Notes: generated from the letters alone by a model not told the origin. A DNA stretch of 64,000 nucleotides from Bradyrhizobium ivorense (GCF_900696085.1 NZ_CAADFC020000007.1:91668-155667); one strand, 5' to 3'; positions 7,397 through 15,670 are shown, counted from the first letter of the stretch. Program-made: numbers and translations.

Positions 7397-7963
7397 TCAC
7401 CGCTGGTTCACCGCGACCACGCGCCAGGCACCCTGCAGCCGGTCGATCCGGGTCAGCGACAGCGGGTCGATGACGAAGCGCAACGCCAGTTCCGGCGCAA
7501 GCTCGAGCGCGATCGCGAGCAGCGCGCGAATGGTGCCGGAATGCACCACCAGCACGACATCATCAGCCGGCAACCGCGCGAGCCCGGCCCGCGCTCGCTC
7601 GATCTGATCGGCAAAGCTTTCGCCGCCGGGCGGCCGGTTGGTCGCGGGTGCGTGCCAGAACGCCCCATAGGCGGCGCCGAGCTCGGCCTCGAGCTCGCTG
7701 TGGCGGCGGCCGGTCCAGTCGCCAAAATCCTGCTCGCGGAAGGCATCGTCCTCGATCGCCGCGAGGCCGAGCCGCGCCGCGGTCTCGCTTGTGCGCCGCG
7801 CCGGGCTGCAGACGGCGAAGCCGCGCTCCGGCAGCCGCACGCGCAGCGCCGCGAAGGCCGCGGCATCGCCGAGATCGGCCGGCGCATCGGGTGCGTGGAT
7901 CACGCCGCGCGGCCCGTCGACCGGGGCGTGTCGGATCAGCCAGAGCCGGGTTTCGCTATTCAT
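7397..7963 (-). CDS. Histidine phosphatase, probable alpha-ribazole phosphatase (CobC-like)
   Basis: The 188-residue protein of the histidine phosphatase superfamily has the phospho-acceptor motif LIRHAP at about 8-13, CSPARRTSETA, the acid-base Glu in REQDFGDW, and the second catalytic His in VVHSGTIRALL. RHA replaces the usual RHG. It starts 5 bp after the cobS stop, so it is probably translated with cobS. The context points to removal of the 5'-phosphate from alpha-ribazole phosphate or cobalamin phosphate, the last step of nucleotide-loop assembly. The assignment to CobC rests on context. Confidence 0.82.
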   Translation of the reverse strand: MNSETRLWLIRHAPVDGPRGVIHAPDAPADLGDAAAFAALRVRLPERGFAVCSPARRTSETAARLGLAAIEDDAFREQDFGDWTGRRHSELEAELGAAYGAFWHAPATNRPPGGESFADQIERARAGLARLPADDVVLVVHSGTIRALLAIALELAPELALRFVIDPLSLTRIDRLQGAWRVVAVNQR

Positions 7964-7968
7964 CACGC

Positions 7969-8721
7969 TCACCCCAGCCGGGCTGCGAGCAGCAGCAGGA
8001 TCGCGGTCTCCGCGACCTGCTCGGCGCCGCCGAGCACGTCGCCGGTCAGGCCGCCGATCTGCCGCTTGGCCAGCAGCGCCATGATCAGCGCCGCGGCGCC
8101 GGCCGCGATCGCGGCGAGCAGCGCGCTCGCGAACGGAAGCATCAGAAACGCAATCACAAGCGCGATGCCCACACCGATCGCAGCGATCGCGCCGTCGGGC
8201 CGGCCGGCATTGGCAGCAAGCCCGTCGCTGCGCGCATTGGACAGGCTGATCGACAACCACGGCAGCACGCCGCGGCCCAGCGCATGCGCGGCGATCAGGC
8301 TCTGCACGACCACGCCATTCGGGATCGCCGCCAGCGCCGCAAGCTTGGCGGCAAAGCCGACCAGCAGCGCCAGCGCGCCATAGGTGCCGAGCCGGCTGTC
8401 GCGCATGATCTCGAGCTTGGCCGCGACATCGCGGCCGCCGCCAAAACCGTCGGCGACGTCGGCAAGCCCGTCCTCATGCAGCGCGCCGGTCAACAGCGCG
8501 CCGCCGCCGAGCGCGAGCGCCGCGGCGGCGAGGTCCGGCACACCGGCCGCGCGCAGCAGCATACAAAACAGCCCGATCGCGGCCCCGATCAGCGCCCCGA
8601 CAACGGGAAACAGCCGCTGCGCCCGGGCAAAATTCTCCGGCCGCGCGCCGTCCCGATGCGGCATCGGCAGCCGGGTCAGGAAGGCGGTGGCGGTCCTGAG
8701 ATCGTCGAGCCATTCACGCAT
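7969..8721 (-). CDS. cobS: Adenosylcobinamide-GDP ribazoletransferase CobS
   Basis: The 250-residue integral membrane enzyme joins adenosylcobinamide-GDP and alpha-ribazole to make adenosylcobalamin. Family landmarks are the N-terminal FLTRLPMP, the acidic signature ALHEDGLADVADGFGGG at about 81-97, MRDSRLGTYGA at about 105-115, and several hydrophobic helices (VVGALIGAAIGLFCMLL; AAIGVGIALVIAFLML; AAIAAGAAALIMALLA). It heads a two-gene unit with the CobC-like phosphatase and diverges from cobT. No cobalamin riboswitch was seen in the 108-bp divergent region, which holds a dispersed repeat. Confidence 0.95.
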   Translation of the reverse strand: MREWLDDLRTATAFLTRLPMPHRDGARPENFARAQRLFPVVGALIGAAIGLFCMLLRAAGVPDLAAAALALGGGALLTGALHEDGLADVADGFGGGRDVAAKLEIMRDSRLGTYGALALLVGFAAKLAALAAIPNGVVVQSLIAAHALGRGVLPWLSISLSNARSDGLAANAGRPDGAIAAIGVGIALVIAFLMLPFASALLAAIAAGAAALIMALLAKRQIGGLTGDVLGGAEQVAETAILLLLAARLG

Positions 8722-8751
8722 GATTACAGCCTTCGAGGAGCTTCTTGTTGG

Positions 8752-8796
8752 GCATGATCCTGTCGGAAAACCGCTTCACAGCGTTCCGGATCATGC
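8752..8796. repeat. Hairpin repeat, family 6 (gcatgatcc ... ggatcatgc)
   Basis: Inverted arms gcatgatcctgtcggaaaac and gcgttccggatcatgc surround 'cgcttcaca'. Near-identical copies lie at 21729-21774 and 22781-22825. It is located between the divergent cobS and cobT genes. Confidence 0.85.
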
Positions 8797-8829
8797 TTTA
8801 GCTTGCGCCCCGCTCGACGAGGGAATCGC

Positions 8830-9843
8830 ATGCAGTTCAGTACCCTAGACGATATCAGCGGCTTTTGTCGCGAGCTGCCCGGAGGTGACGACGCCGCCGC
8901 GGAGGCCGCTGCGCTGCGCCAGCGGAATTTGACCAAACCGCCGGGCAGCCTCGGCCGGCTGGAGGAGCTTGCGATCTGGCTGGCGCGCTGGCAGGGACGC
9001 GAGCAGCCGCGGCTCGACCAGATCACCATCGCGGTGTTCGCCGGCAATCACGGCATCGCGGAACGCGGCGTCTCCGCCTACCCGTCCGAGGTCACGGCGC
9101 AGATGGTGGCGAACTTCGCCGCCGGCGGCGCTGCGATCAACCAGATCGCGAAACTGGCCGGCGCCGAGCTGCGGGTCGAGCCGCTCGAGCTGGCGCGGCC
9201 GACCCGCGATTTCACCATGGCGCCGGCGATGGACACGGCGGATTTCCTGCTCGCGCTCGACGCCGGCTGGCGCACGGTGCCGGAGCAATGCGACCTGCTG
9301 GTGGTCGGCGAGATGGGCATCGCCAACACCACGGTGGCCGCGACGCTGTGCGCGGCCCTGATGGGCGGCCGCGGCGCGCGCTGGGCCGGCCGCGGCACCG
9401 GCGTCGACGATGCCGGGCTGTTGCGCAAGCGTTTGACGATCGATGCGGCGCTGAAATTCCATCGCGACCGGCTCCACGATCCGCTCGCGGTGGCGATGGC
9501 GCTCGGCGGGCGCGAGCTCGCGGCAATCGCGGGTGCGGTGCTGGCGGCGCGGGCGCGGTGCATTCCGGTGCTGCTCGACGGCTTTGTGGCGACATCAGCG
9601 GTGCTGCCGCTGGCCAAGCTTGCGCCCGGCAGCCTCGCGCATTGCCGCGCCGGACATGTCTCGGCCGAGCTCGGCCACCGCGAATTGCTGCGCGAGCTCG
9701 CGCTTGTGCCGCTGCTCGATCTCGACATGCGGCTCGGCGAAGCCTCCGGCGCGGGTGTCGCGATCCTGTTGCTGCGCGCGGCGCTCGCCTGCCATGGCGG
9801 GATGGCGACCTTTGCCGAGGCCGGGGTGTCGGGCGCGGGCTGA
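8830..9843 (+). CDS. cobT: Nicotinate-nucleotide--dimethylbenzimidazole phosphoribosyltransferase CobT
   Basis: The 337-residue cytoplasmic enzyme makes alpha-ribazole 5'-phosphate from nicotinate mononucleotide and 5,6-dimethylbenzimidazole. It shows the family core LTKPPGSLGRLEELA at about 37-51, FAGNHGIAERGVSAYP, GEMGIANTT, GRGTGVDD and the C-terminal LGEASGAGVAI with the catalytic Glu. Length matches the family. The ATG at 8830 aligns with the normal N-terminus; an upstream ATG at 8803 adds nine atypical residues. It is called cobU in the Pseudomonas denitrificans nomenclature. Confidence 0.95.
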   Translation: MQFSTLDDISGFCRELPGGDDAAAEAAALRQRNLTKPPGSLGRLEELAIWLARWQGREQPRLDQITIAVFAGNHGIAERGVSAYPSEVTAQMVANFAAGGAAINQIAKLAGAELRVEPLELARPTRDFTMAPAMDTADFLLALDAGWRTVPEQCDLLVVGEMGIANTTVAATLCAALMGGRGARWAGRGTGVDDAGLLRKRLTIDAALKFHRDRLHDPLAVAMALGGRELAAIAGAVLAARARCIPVLLDGFVATSAVLPLAKLAPGSLAHCRAGHVSAELGHRELLRELALVPLLDLDMRLGEASGAGVAILLLRAALACHGGMATFAEAGVSGAG

Positions 9844-9907
9844 CAAATTGTCGCCGCATGGGCTAGCGTAACTTGGCCGGACGTCGTCAACCGAGGGGGG
9901 ACTGCCG

Positions 9908-10345
9908 ATGCGCATGGTGGCAATCAGGACGATCTTGGTGGCGGCTGCGCTCGGCGCTGTGATTCCCGCCGCGCACGCCGAGGTGCGCATCCTCGCAAGC
10001 CCGGGCGGACAGGTCGGCCCGTTCATCGACCTGTTCGAGAAGGTGCGCGAGTCCGGCGAGCGCGTGGTGATCGACGGCCCGTGCCTGTCGGCCTGCACGC
10101 TGGTGCTCTCGATGGTGCCGAACGATCGCATCTGCGTGACGCGCCGCGCGGTACTCGGCTTCCACGCCGCGCGCTCGATCGACCGGCGTGGCCGCATCTA
10201 CGCCGAGCCGGAAGCCTCGGTGGCCGTGCTGCAAGCCTATCCGGCACCGGTGCGCGGCTGGATCGTCCGCCGCGGCGGCCTGACCTCGCGCCTGCTGCTG
10301 CTGCGCGGCCGCGAGCTCGCGGCGATCTATCCAAGATGCAGGTGA
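9908..10345 (+). CDS. Secreted ClpP-like fold hypothetical protein
   Basis: The 145-residue protein has a signal peptide (about 1-24, ending PAAHA). The mature part starts EVRILASPGGQVGPF and contains GPCLSACTLVLSMVP and LGFHAARS. The SACT...LGFHA pattern resembles the periplasmic ClpP/crotonase-like proteins common in rhizobia, with Ser or Cys in the nucleophile region. Whether it is a peptidase is unknown. A strong GAGGGGGG site lies 8 nt before the ATG. It stands alone, followed by repeats. Confidence 0.7.
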   Translation: MRMVAIRTILVAAALGAVIPAAHAEVRILASPGGQVGPFIDLFEKVRESGERVVIDGPCLSACTLVLSMVPNDRICVTRRAVLGFHAARSIDRRGRIYAEPEASVAVLQAYPAPVRGWIVRRGGLTSRLLLLRGRELAAIYPRCR

Positions 10346-10363
10346 GGCCCGCTTGACAGTGTC

Positions 10364-10447
10364 GTAGCCCGGATGGAGCGCAGCGCAATCCGGGAATTTC
10401 CCGCGCGGATCGGTGACCCGGATTGCGCTTCGCTTCATCCGGGCTAC
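10364..10447. repeat. Palindromic repeat, family 3
   Basis: The element runs from gtagcccggatggagcg to cttcatccgggctac, with two inverted arms as in the other family 3 copies. Confidence 0.85.
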
Positions 10448-10470
10448 GAAGCGGTTATGAATCGGCCACC

Positions 10471-10555
10471 TGCCGGGCCGTCGATCCTTCGAGGGCCGTT
10501 GAAGAAGCGGCCACCTCCAGCGACAACGGCACGGCCGTTACGCGGGGATGACGGT
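10471..10555. repeat. Partial dispersed repeat, family 5
   Basis: The sequence contains 'gggccgtcgatccttcgagg', 'cggccacctccagcgacaa' and 'gcggggatgacggt'. It is an incomplete family 5 element, similar to bases 1-48. Confidence 0.6.
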
Positions 10556-10574
10556 CCGACAAGGGTACCGGGCC

Positions 10575-10985
10575 CTACATCTCCTGCGGACAGTTCACCA
10601 TCCAGGGGATGCCGAACTGATCGACGCACATGCCAAAGCCCTTGGAGAAGAAGGTCTTGCCGAACGGCAGGGTGACGGTGCCGCCTTCGGACAGCGCCTT
10701 GAAGCGGCGCTCGGCATCAGCGGGATCCTCGACCTGCAGCGCCACGGAGAAACCTTGCGGCTTCTGGAAGTGGCCGGGAGGGGCGTCGGAGGCCATGATG
10801 ATCTCGCCGTCGATCGTGATCTTGGCGTGCATGATCTTGTTTTGCCAGCCGGGCGGGGTCTGCATCTCGGCATTGCCCTCGCCGTAGGGGAAGGTCAGTT
10901 CGATCTTCGCGCCGAGCACCTTTTGATAGAACTTCAGCGCGGCGTCGCAATTGCCGTCGAAGGAGAGATAGGGGTTGACCTGCAT
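10575..10985 (-). CDS. VOC family (PhnB-like) protein
   Basis: The 136-residue protein begins MQVNPYLSFDGNCDAAL, then FYQKVLGA, MHAKITIDGEIIMASDA and ends CVDQFGIPWMVNCPQ. This is the two-module vicinal-oxygen-chelate fold of the PhnB/3-demethylubiquinone-methyltransferase-like group. Such proteins bind a divalent metal in many members; the substrate here is unknown. AAGGAG precedes ATG 10985. It is the last gene of a DoxX-SRPBCC-VOC set on the minus strand, 79 bp after the SRPBCC gene. Just upstream, CACCGG-N17-CGTC is only a weak relative of the ECF42 motif. Confidence 0.88.
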   Translation of the reverse strand: MQVNPYLSFDGNCDAALKFYQKVLGAKIELTFPYGEGNAEMQTPPGWQNKIMHAKITIDGEIIMASDAPPGHFQKPQGFSVALQVEDPADAERRFKALSEGGTVTLPFGKTFFSKGFGMCVDQFGIPWMVNCPQEM

Positions 10986-11064
10986 CGCGTGCTCCTTGGG
11001 TACCAGACTTTTGTTTGACGCGTCTTCCTGATGCGAACCGGTGTCCGCTTCGCGCGAAAACGCC

Positions 11065-11601
11065 CTACTTTTCAGTCAGCTTCTTCAGGTTGGCAAGGCC
11101 GACTTCAAAATCCCTGCCGATCATGTGATCCAGGTTCATGAACACCTGCATCACTTTCGACATGAAGACGGCCGGACCATACATGGTCCATGTGACGTTG
11201 GTCGCATCGCCCTGCGGCAGCATTGTGAACTCGGCGGTGTTGTGGCCCTCGAACGGCTTGAAGAAATCGAGCTTGATCACGATCTTCGACGGCGTCTCGG
11301 CCTGCAGGATCTCCATCCGGCCGGCGCCGACGTTCTTGTTGCCGTCCCAGGCATAGACCGCGCCCTGCCCGCTTTGCGGGCCCTGATAGGTCCGCTTCAG
11401 CGCGGGATCCCGGTTCTCGTAAGGCGACCACGCCACCCACTGATGGAAGTCGTTGATCAGCGGAAAGATCCGATCGGCCGGCGCCTTGATGCTGGCGGCG
11501 CGCGTGACCCGGAACGTGCTCGGCTTGGTCGCGGCGAGGATGAGAACGACCGCAATCGCGATCGCGAGGATGACGGCGATGATGCCAATGATCTCAAGCA
11601 T
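11065..11601 (-). CDS. SRPBCC family protein with N-terminal membrane anchor
   Basis: The 178-residue protein has one N-terminal transmembrane segment (about 3-25, IIGIIAVILAIAIAVVLILAA). A START/Bet v1-like SRPBCC domain follows, with SIKAPADRIFPLINDFHQWVAW, QGAVYAWDG, MEILQAE and NVTWTMYGP. These domains bind hydrophobic ligands, and anchoring suggests action at the membrane. The ATG at 11601 was taken because AAGGAAA lies 6 nt ahead; the frame also has an upstream TTG. It lies 33 bp after the DoxX gene and probably shares its promoter. Confidence 0.87.
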   Translation of the reverse strand: MLEIIGIIAVILAIAIAVVLILAATKPSTFRVTRAASIKAPADRIFPLINDFHQWVAWSPYENRDPALKRTYQGPQSGQGAVYAWDGNKNVGAGRMEILQAETPSKIVIKLDFFKPFEGHNTAEFTMLPQGDATNVTWTMYGPAVFMSKVMQVFMNLDHMIGRDFEVGLANLKKLTEK

Positions 11602-11634
11602 GACTGTTTCCTTAAGCAATGGTTGAAGAGGTGT

Positions 11635-12045
11635 TCAGCGGCGAAACGGAATCAGCGCGCGCAGATTGCCGTCGCGCAGGTAAAGCCCGCCCCACAGCAG
11701 CAGGCCGAGATAGAGCCCGAACAGCGTGTGCGTGAACAGCGGGCTGTCGATCCGCACATGGGATGCGATCGCGCCGCCGAGATAGCCGGTGAGCAGGATC
11801 GCGCCGAGGATCGAGGTCGGCGGCACCGAATACAGCAGCGTGCAGACGATGGTGATGATGCCGAGGCTGCGCGCCAGGGTGTCGCTCGCGCCGTAGCCCA
11901 TCTTGTCCATGGTCTCGGTGACGATTGGCAACGGGATCAGCTTCATCGCGCCGTCGAACAGCAGAAACAGGATGACGAGGCCGCTCATGACGCGGCCGGT
12001 GATGCGGGCAGGCTTGGGAAGTTCGGGCTCGATGATCAGCGACAT
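11635..12045 (-). CDS. DoxX-like membrane protein
   Basis: The 136-residue protein has four hydrophobic helices (VMSGLVILFLLFDGAMKL; LGIITIVCTLLYSVP; ILGAILLTGYLGGAIASHV; HTLFGLYLGLLLWGGLYL), the layout of the DoxX-like family. GAILLTGYLGGAIASHVR is the characteristic conserved block. The family's biochemical role is not settled; some members act in thiol or redox stress. The ATG at 12045 has GGAG at 7 nt. A predicted ECF42 promoter lies 38 bp upstream, making this the first gene of the DoxX-SRPBCC-VOC operon. Confidence 0.87.
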   Translation of the reverse strand: MSLIIEPELPKPARITGRVMSGLVILFLLFDGAMKLIPLPIVTETMDKMGYGASDTLARSLGIITIVCTLLYSVPPTSILGAILLTGYLGGAIASHVRIDSPLFTHTLFGLYLGLLLWGGLYLRDGNLRALIPFRR

Positions 12046-12083
12046 GACAGGCTCCGCAAGGGTTGAGGATGTTCTGCCACCAT

Positions 12084-12110
12084 GACGAACGGGCGAGTAC
12101 GGGACCGACA
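12084..12110 (-). promoter_or_regulatory. Predicted ECF42-type promoter of the DoxX-SRPBCC-VOC operon
   Basis: The minus strand reads TGTCGG (12110-12105), N17, CGTC (12087-12084), ending 38 bp before the DoxX start. Confidence 0.75.
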
Positions 12111-12204
12111 ATGACGACGAAGATTTTTCGGGAGCGCGATGAGACCGGCGGTGGCGGCAGGATTGCGAGAGCGACGCATGCGTCGGTCAACGCGCCCGGG
12201 GCGT

Positions 12205-12408
12205 ACCCCTCTCCCCAACCCTCCCCCGCAAGGGGGGAGGGAGCCTGACCAGCGTGCTCACCTCACTTGATCGGATCTAAGGGAAGTTCGCACGACACCC
12301 CACTGGATTGATCTGTGATAGGCGCGCGATATTCCCGCCCTCGTGTGAGAGAGCCACCGGCGGCAGGGCTCCCTCCCCCCTTGCGGGGGAGGGTTGGGGA
12401 GAGGGGTA
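12205..12408. repeat. Palindromic repeat pair, family 2
   Basis: Inverted arms lie at about 12205-12247 (acccctctccccaaccctcc ...) and 12367-12408 (ccctcccccc-ttgc-gggggaggg). They fill most of the 414-bp gap before the sigma-factor gene; nothing else is seen there apart from the promoter at 12084-12110. Confidence 0.85.
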
Positions 12409-12459
12409 TCACACGGGAAGTTTCTCGACCTGCACCCGAACAGCAACGGCGCCGCGCTG

Positions 12460-13731
12460 CTACTTCGCCTTCGCCTTACTCGGCTGGCTGTCGCGCATCA
12501 GGCGGTCGATATGCATGCGGATGTGGGCGGCTTCGGCGGTGGTGTTGGCGAGCGCAATCGCACGGTCGAAGGCGACGCGGGCTTCCTCGTTGCGGCCGAG
12601 CTGCATCAGGAAGGCGCCGCGCACGCCGAAGTAATGGAAGTAGTTGGAGAGCCGCGGCGCCAACGGCTCGATCATCTCGAGCGCGGCTTCGGCGCCCCGC
12701 ACCTTGGAGACCGCGACCGCGCGGTTGAGCGTCACCACCGGCGACGGCTGCATGATCTCGAGCGCGCCATAGAGCAGATCGATCTGCGCCCAGTCGGTAT
12801 CCTCGGGCTTCTCGGCGCGGGCGTGCAGGGCCGCGATCGCGGACTGCACCTGGTAGGGCCCGCTCCTGCGGTGACGCATCGCCTTGTCGATCAGCGCCAG
12901 CCCCTCGGCGATCAGCTTCTGATTCCACAGGCTGCGGTCCTGATCCTCGAGCAGGATCACCTGGCCGTCGGCGTCGAAGCGCGCGGCGGCGCGGGCGTGC
13001 TGCAGCAACAGCAGCGCGGTCAGCCCCATGATCTCCGGCTCGCTCTGGAACAGCCGCAGCAGCAGGCGCGCGAGGCGGATCGCCTCCTCGCACAGCGGGC
13101 TGCGGATTTCCGCGGTGTCGCCGCTCGCCGAATAGCCCTCGTTGAAGATCAGGTAGATCATCGCGGCGACCGAGACCAACCGCTCGCTGCGCTCGACCGC
13201 GCCCGGGGTCTCGAACGGCACCTTGGCATCGGCGACGCGCGTCTTGGCCCGCGTGATGCGCTGCTCCATCGCGGCCTCCGAGACCAGGAAGGCGCGCGCG
13301 ATCTGCTTCACCGAGAGGCCGGAGACGATGCGCAGCGCGAGCGCGATCTGCTGCGTCGCCGGCAGGTCCTTGTGGCAGCATATAAACAGCAGCCGCAGGA
13401 TGTCGTCGCGGTAGTGCGAGCCGTCGAGCCGCTCGGCGATCTCATCCTCGGCGTCGTCGATGTCGGAGATTGCCTGGTCGTCGTCGGGCAACGGTTCCTG
13501 CTTTTTGGTGCGCCTGATGTCGTCGATCGCGACGTTGCGGCCGACCATGATCAGCCACGCCGCGGGATCGCGCGGCGGCCCGTTCTGCGGCCAGCTCTTC
13601 AGCGCCCGCAGGCAGGCGTTCTGAAAGGCCTCCTCTGCGGTGTCGAGGTTGCGGAAATAGCGCAGCAGCGCACCGACCGCCTGGGGACGCGCGGAGGTCA
13701 ACGCGGCATCGATCCAGGCGGTGTCGGTCAT
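12460..13731 (-). CDS. ECF sigma factor of the ECF42 (SigJ-like, DUF6596) group
   Basis: The 423-residue protein has sigma region 2 (about 8-80: AVGALLRYFRNLDTAEEAFQ ... DPAAWLIMVGRNVAIDDIRR) and region 4 (about 115-175: QQIALALRIVSGLSVKQIA, then EAAMEQRITRAKTRV). A roughly 230-residue C-terminal helical/TPR-like extension follows (ALIDKAMRHRRSGPYQVQSAI ... LNRAVAVSKVRGAEAALEMI). The length and extension are those of ECF42, which has no anti-sigma partner; the family is known to be linked to DGPF proteins. The start codon overlaps the stop of the YCII gene (ATGA), so the two are translationally coupled. The shared upstream site suggests that it activates its own operon. Confidence 0.93.
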   Translation of the reverse strand: MTDTAWIDAALTSARPQAVGALLRYFRNLDTAEEAFQNACLRALKSWPQNGPPRDPAAWLIMVGRNVAIDDIRRTKKQEPLPDDDQAISDIDDAEDEIAERLDGSHYRDDILRLLFICCHKDLPATQQIALALRIVSGLSVKQIARAFLVSEAAMEQRITRAKTRVADAKVPFETPGAVERSERLVSVAAMIYLIFNEGYSASGDTAEIRSPLCEEAIRLARLLLRLFQSEPEIMGLTALLLLQHARAAARFDADGQVILLEDQDRSLWNQKLIAEGLALIDKAMRHRRSGPYQVQSAIAALHARAEKPEDTDWAQIDLLYGALEIMQPSPVVTLNRAVAVSKVRGAEAALEMIEPLAPRLSNYFHYFGVRGAFLMQLGRNEEARVAFDRAIALANTTAEAAHIRMHIDRLMRDSQPSKAKAK

Positions 13732-14096
13732 TGTTCTACACTCCCGGGCCGGAACACGCCGACCGGGCGGATCTCATAGGTGCCGCCGGGGTTGGCCTTG
13801 CCGAGGTCACGCGCGACGTCGAGCGCCTCGTCGAGGTTCTTGCAGTCGACGACGTAGAAGCCGAGCAGCTGTTCCTTGGTCTCCGCAAACGGGCCGTCCA
13901 GCACCAGCGGCGGGTCGTCCTTGCGCAGCGTGGTCGCCGCCGTGGTCGGCAACAGCCGCGCCACCGGGCCGAGCCGGCCCTGCTTGGCGAGCTTTTCCTG
14001 CACCACGGACAATTTCTGCATGACTTCAGTGTCGTGTTCCTTGCTCCAGGAACCGACCATGTCTTCGTCATGATAGCAGAGGATGGCGTACAGCAT
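13728..14096 (-). CDS. YCII family (DGPF) protein coupled to the ECF42 sigma
   Basis: The 122-residue protein starts MLYAILCYHDED and has VLDGPFAETKEQLLGFYVVDCKNLDEA, the full DGPF core, at about 67-93, ending YEIRPVGVF. It is the usual genomic partner of ECF42 sigma factors. The start was set at ATG 14096 because it matches the family N-terminus. The next in-frame ATG upstream (14117) would lie only 7 nt past the predicted -10 element. Its stop overlaps the sigma start by the ATGA arrangement. It may sense or process a small molecule, but this is unproven. Confidence 0.92.
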   Translation of the reverse strand: MLYAILCYHDEDMVGSWSKEHDTEVMQKLSVVQEKLAKQGRLGPVARLLPTTAATTLRKDDPPLVLDGPFAETKEQLLGFYVVDCKNLDEALDVARDLGKANPGGTYEIRPVGVFRPGSVEQ

Positions 14097-14124
14097 CGAG
14101 AAGGCATCTCCGTTCATTTCCAAG

Positions 14125-14151
14125 AACGAACGATTATGCCCGCCACCGACA
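14125..14151 (-). promoter_or_regulatory. Predicted autoregulatory ECF42 promoter of the YCII-sigma operon
   Basis: The minus strand reads TGTCGG (14151-14146), N17, CGTT (14128-14125). It ends 28 bp before the YCII start. A second CGTT lies four bases closer (N13). Confidence 0.7.
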
Positions 14152-14278
14152 GGGGTCCAAAGAAATTTGGGGACGGCGAACCGGCACCGTTCCGCGTGAT
14201 AAACGAACGTCAGCGCGATCCACAAACCTTCATGCGACGCCGCGTTGCAGCGGTGCCGGCCGCAGCTTGCGGTCGTGG

Positions 14279-14605
14279 TCACCAATAGACGCCGTAGCGG
14301 GCGGCGATGCGGCGCGCCTTGGCCTCGTCGCTCTCCCGGCGGCGCGCGTAGCTCCTCTTCGCGGGCTTTGCGGCCTGCTGCTTCGGCTGCTCGGCCGATG
14401 CGGCCTGCGGCTGGACTTGTGGCGCTTGGACCTGCGGCGCTTCGACCTGCTGCGCCTGAACCGCTTGTGGATTGGCAGCCGGCGCGGTCTCGGCCGCCGG
14501 CGCGGGCGTGTCATGGGCCGCGAGCACGAGGCTGCGGCTCTGGCCGGCCTCGGCGGTGACGACAGAGGCGAGGACGAAAGCCGACATCAGGACCAGTTTG
14601 CGCAT
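14279..14605 (-). CDS. Small exported Ala/Gln/Pro-rich protein
   Basis: The 108-residue protein has a signal peptide (MRKLVLMSAFVLASVVTAEA, cleavage near 20). A low-complexity middle follows with tandem QVEAPQVQAPQVQPQ-type repeats, then a basic C-terminus (KRSYARRRESDEAKARRIAARYGVYW). The RRIAARYGVYW ending looks conserved rather than random. I do not recognise the family; it is probably periplasmic or surface-exposed. It diverges from the hydroxyacid dehydrogenase gene. Confidence 0.65.
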   Translation of the reverse strand: MRKLVLMSAFVLASVVTAEAGQSRSLVLAAHDTPAPAAETAPAANPQAVQAQQVEAPQVQAPQVQPQAASAEQPKQQAAKPAKRSYARRRESDEAKARRIAARYGVYW

Positions 14606-14695
14606 GGAAGTTCTCCCCTGTTGATGGCAGGAGTTTTACGGGGCCGTCGATAGCCGCTCTGTGACATCAGTCACACAAACCTCGGAGGTATCTGG

Positions 14696-15661
14696 ATGGG
14701 TAAGGGCGCGCTGGCGCTGCTGGTCAACGGCGGCACCGAAAACTGGTCGTCGTCGCGCTGGAAAAAGCGGTTCGACACGGTCTGTCCCGACCGCTCCGTG
14801 GTGCTGCTGCCGGACGAAGCGCTTGATCCGGACGAAGTCCACTATGCGGCGGTGTGGAAACCAAAGCCGGGCGAACTCGCCGCGTTCAAAAATCTGCGGG
14901 TCATCTTCAATCTCGGCGCCGGCGTCGACGCGCTGATGGCCGACCGCTCGCTGCCCGACGTGCCCTTGGTGCGGGTCGCGGTCGGCGATCTCACCGACCG
15001 CATGACCGAATATGTCGTGCTGCATGTGCTGATGCATCACCGCCAGGAGCTCTATCTGCGGGAGTCGCAGCGGGAGAAGCGCTGGGCGCCGAAATATCAG
15101 TGGGCGGCGGGCGCGATCACCGTCGGCATCATGGGGCTCGGCACCCTGGGCGCCGCCTCGGCGCGCGCGCTGCGGGCGCTCGGCTTCCGCGTTGTCGGCT
15201 GGAGCCGCAGCGCAAAAGCGATCGACGGCATCGCCTGCTTCCATGGCGCTGACGGGCTCGATCAATTCCTGCGCCAGAGCAACATTCTGGTTTGCCTGCT
15301 GCCGCTGACGCCGGACACGCGGCATGTTCTCAACCGCGACGTCTTTATCAGACTGAACCGCGACAGCCCGCTCGGCGCGCCGGTGCTGATCAATGCCGGC
15401 CGCGGTGGCCTGCAGAACGAGCCCGACATCCTGCGCGCGCTCGACGACGGCACGCTGGGCGCCGCCTCGCTCGACGTCTACGAGACCGAGCCGCTGCCCG
15501 CGGCGAGCCCGTTCTGGAGCCATCCGAAAGTGGTGCTGACGCCGCACAACGCCGCCGACACCGACGCCGACGAGATCTCGAAATACGTCGCGCAGCAGAT
15601 CGCCCGCTTCGAGGCCGGCGGCGCGCTGGAGAATTTGGTGGATCGGACGCGGGGGTATTGA
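14696..15661 (+). CDS. D-2-hydroxyacid dehydrogenase, glyoxylate/hydroxypyruvate reductase A-like
   Basis: The 321-residue NAD(P)-dependent cytoplasmic reductase has the GhrA-type pattern: FNLGAGVDALM, a Rossmann motif GIMGLGTLGAASA at about 142-154, LLPLTPDTRHVLN, INAGRGGLQNEPDI with the substrate Arg region, LDVYETEPLP, and the catalytic His in TPHNAAD. Arg rather than Asp after the second strand (GWSRSAK) favours NADPH. It likely reduces glyoxylate or hydroxypyruvate. CGGAGG lies about 7 nt before the ATG. Confidence 0.9.
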   Translation: MGKGALALLVNGGTENWSSSRWKKRFDTVCPDRSVVLLPDEALDPDEVHYAAVWKPKPGELAAFKNLRVIFNLGAGVDALMADRSLPDVPLVRVAVGDLTDRMTEYVVLHVLMHHRQELYLRESQREKRWAPKYQWAAGAITVGIMGLGTLGAASARALRALGFRVVGWSRSAKAIDGIACFHGADGLDQFLRQSNILVCLLPLTPDTRHVLNRDVFIRLNRDSPLGAPVLINAGRGGLQNEPDILRALDDGTLGAASLDVYETEPLPAASPFWSHPKVVLTPHNAADTDADEISKYVAQQIARFEAGGALENLVDRTRGY

Positions 15662-15670
15662 CGGCAACCC

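Noticed and set aside
10986..11050. ECF42-type promoter directly upstream of the VOC gene at 10575
   Set aside because: CACCGG-N17-CGTC at 11017-11043 matches only three of six bases in the -35-like part, and the gene can be read from the DoxX promoter.
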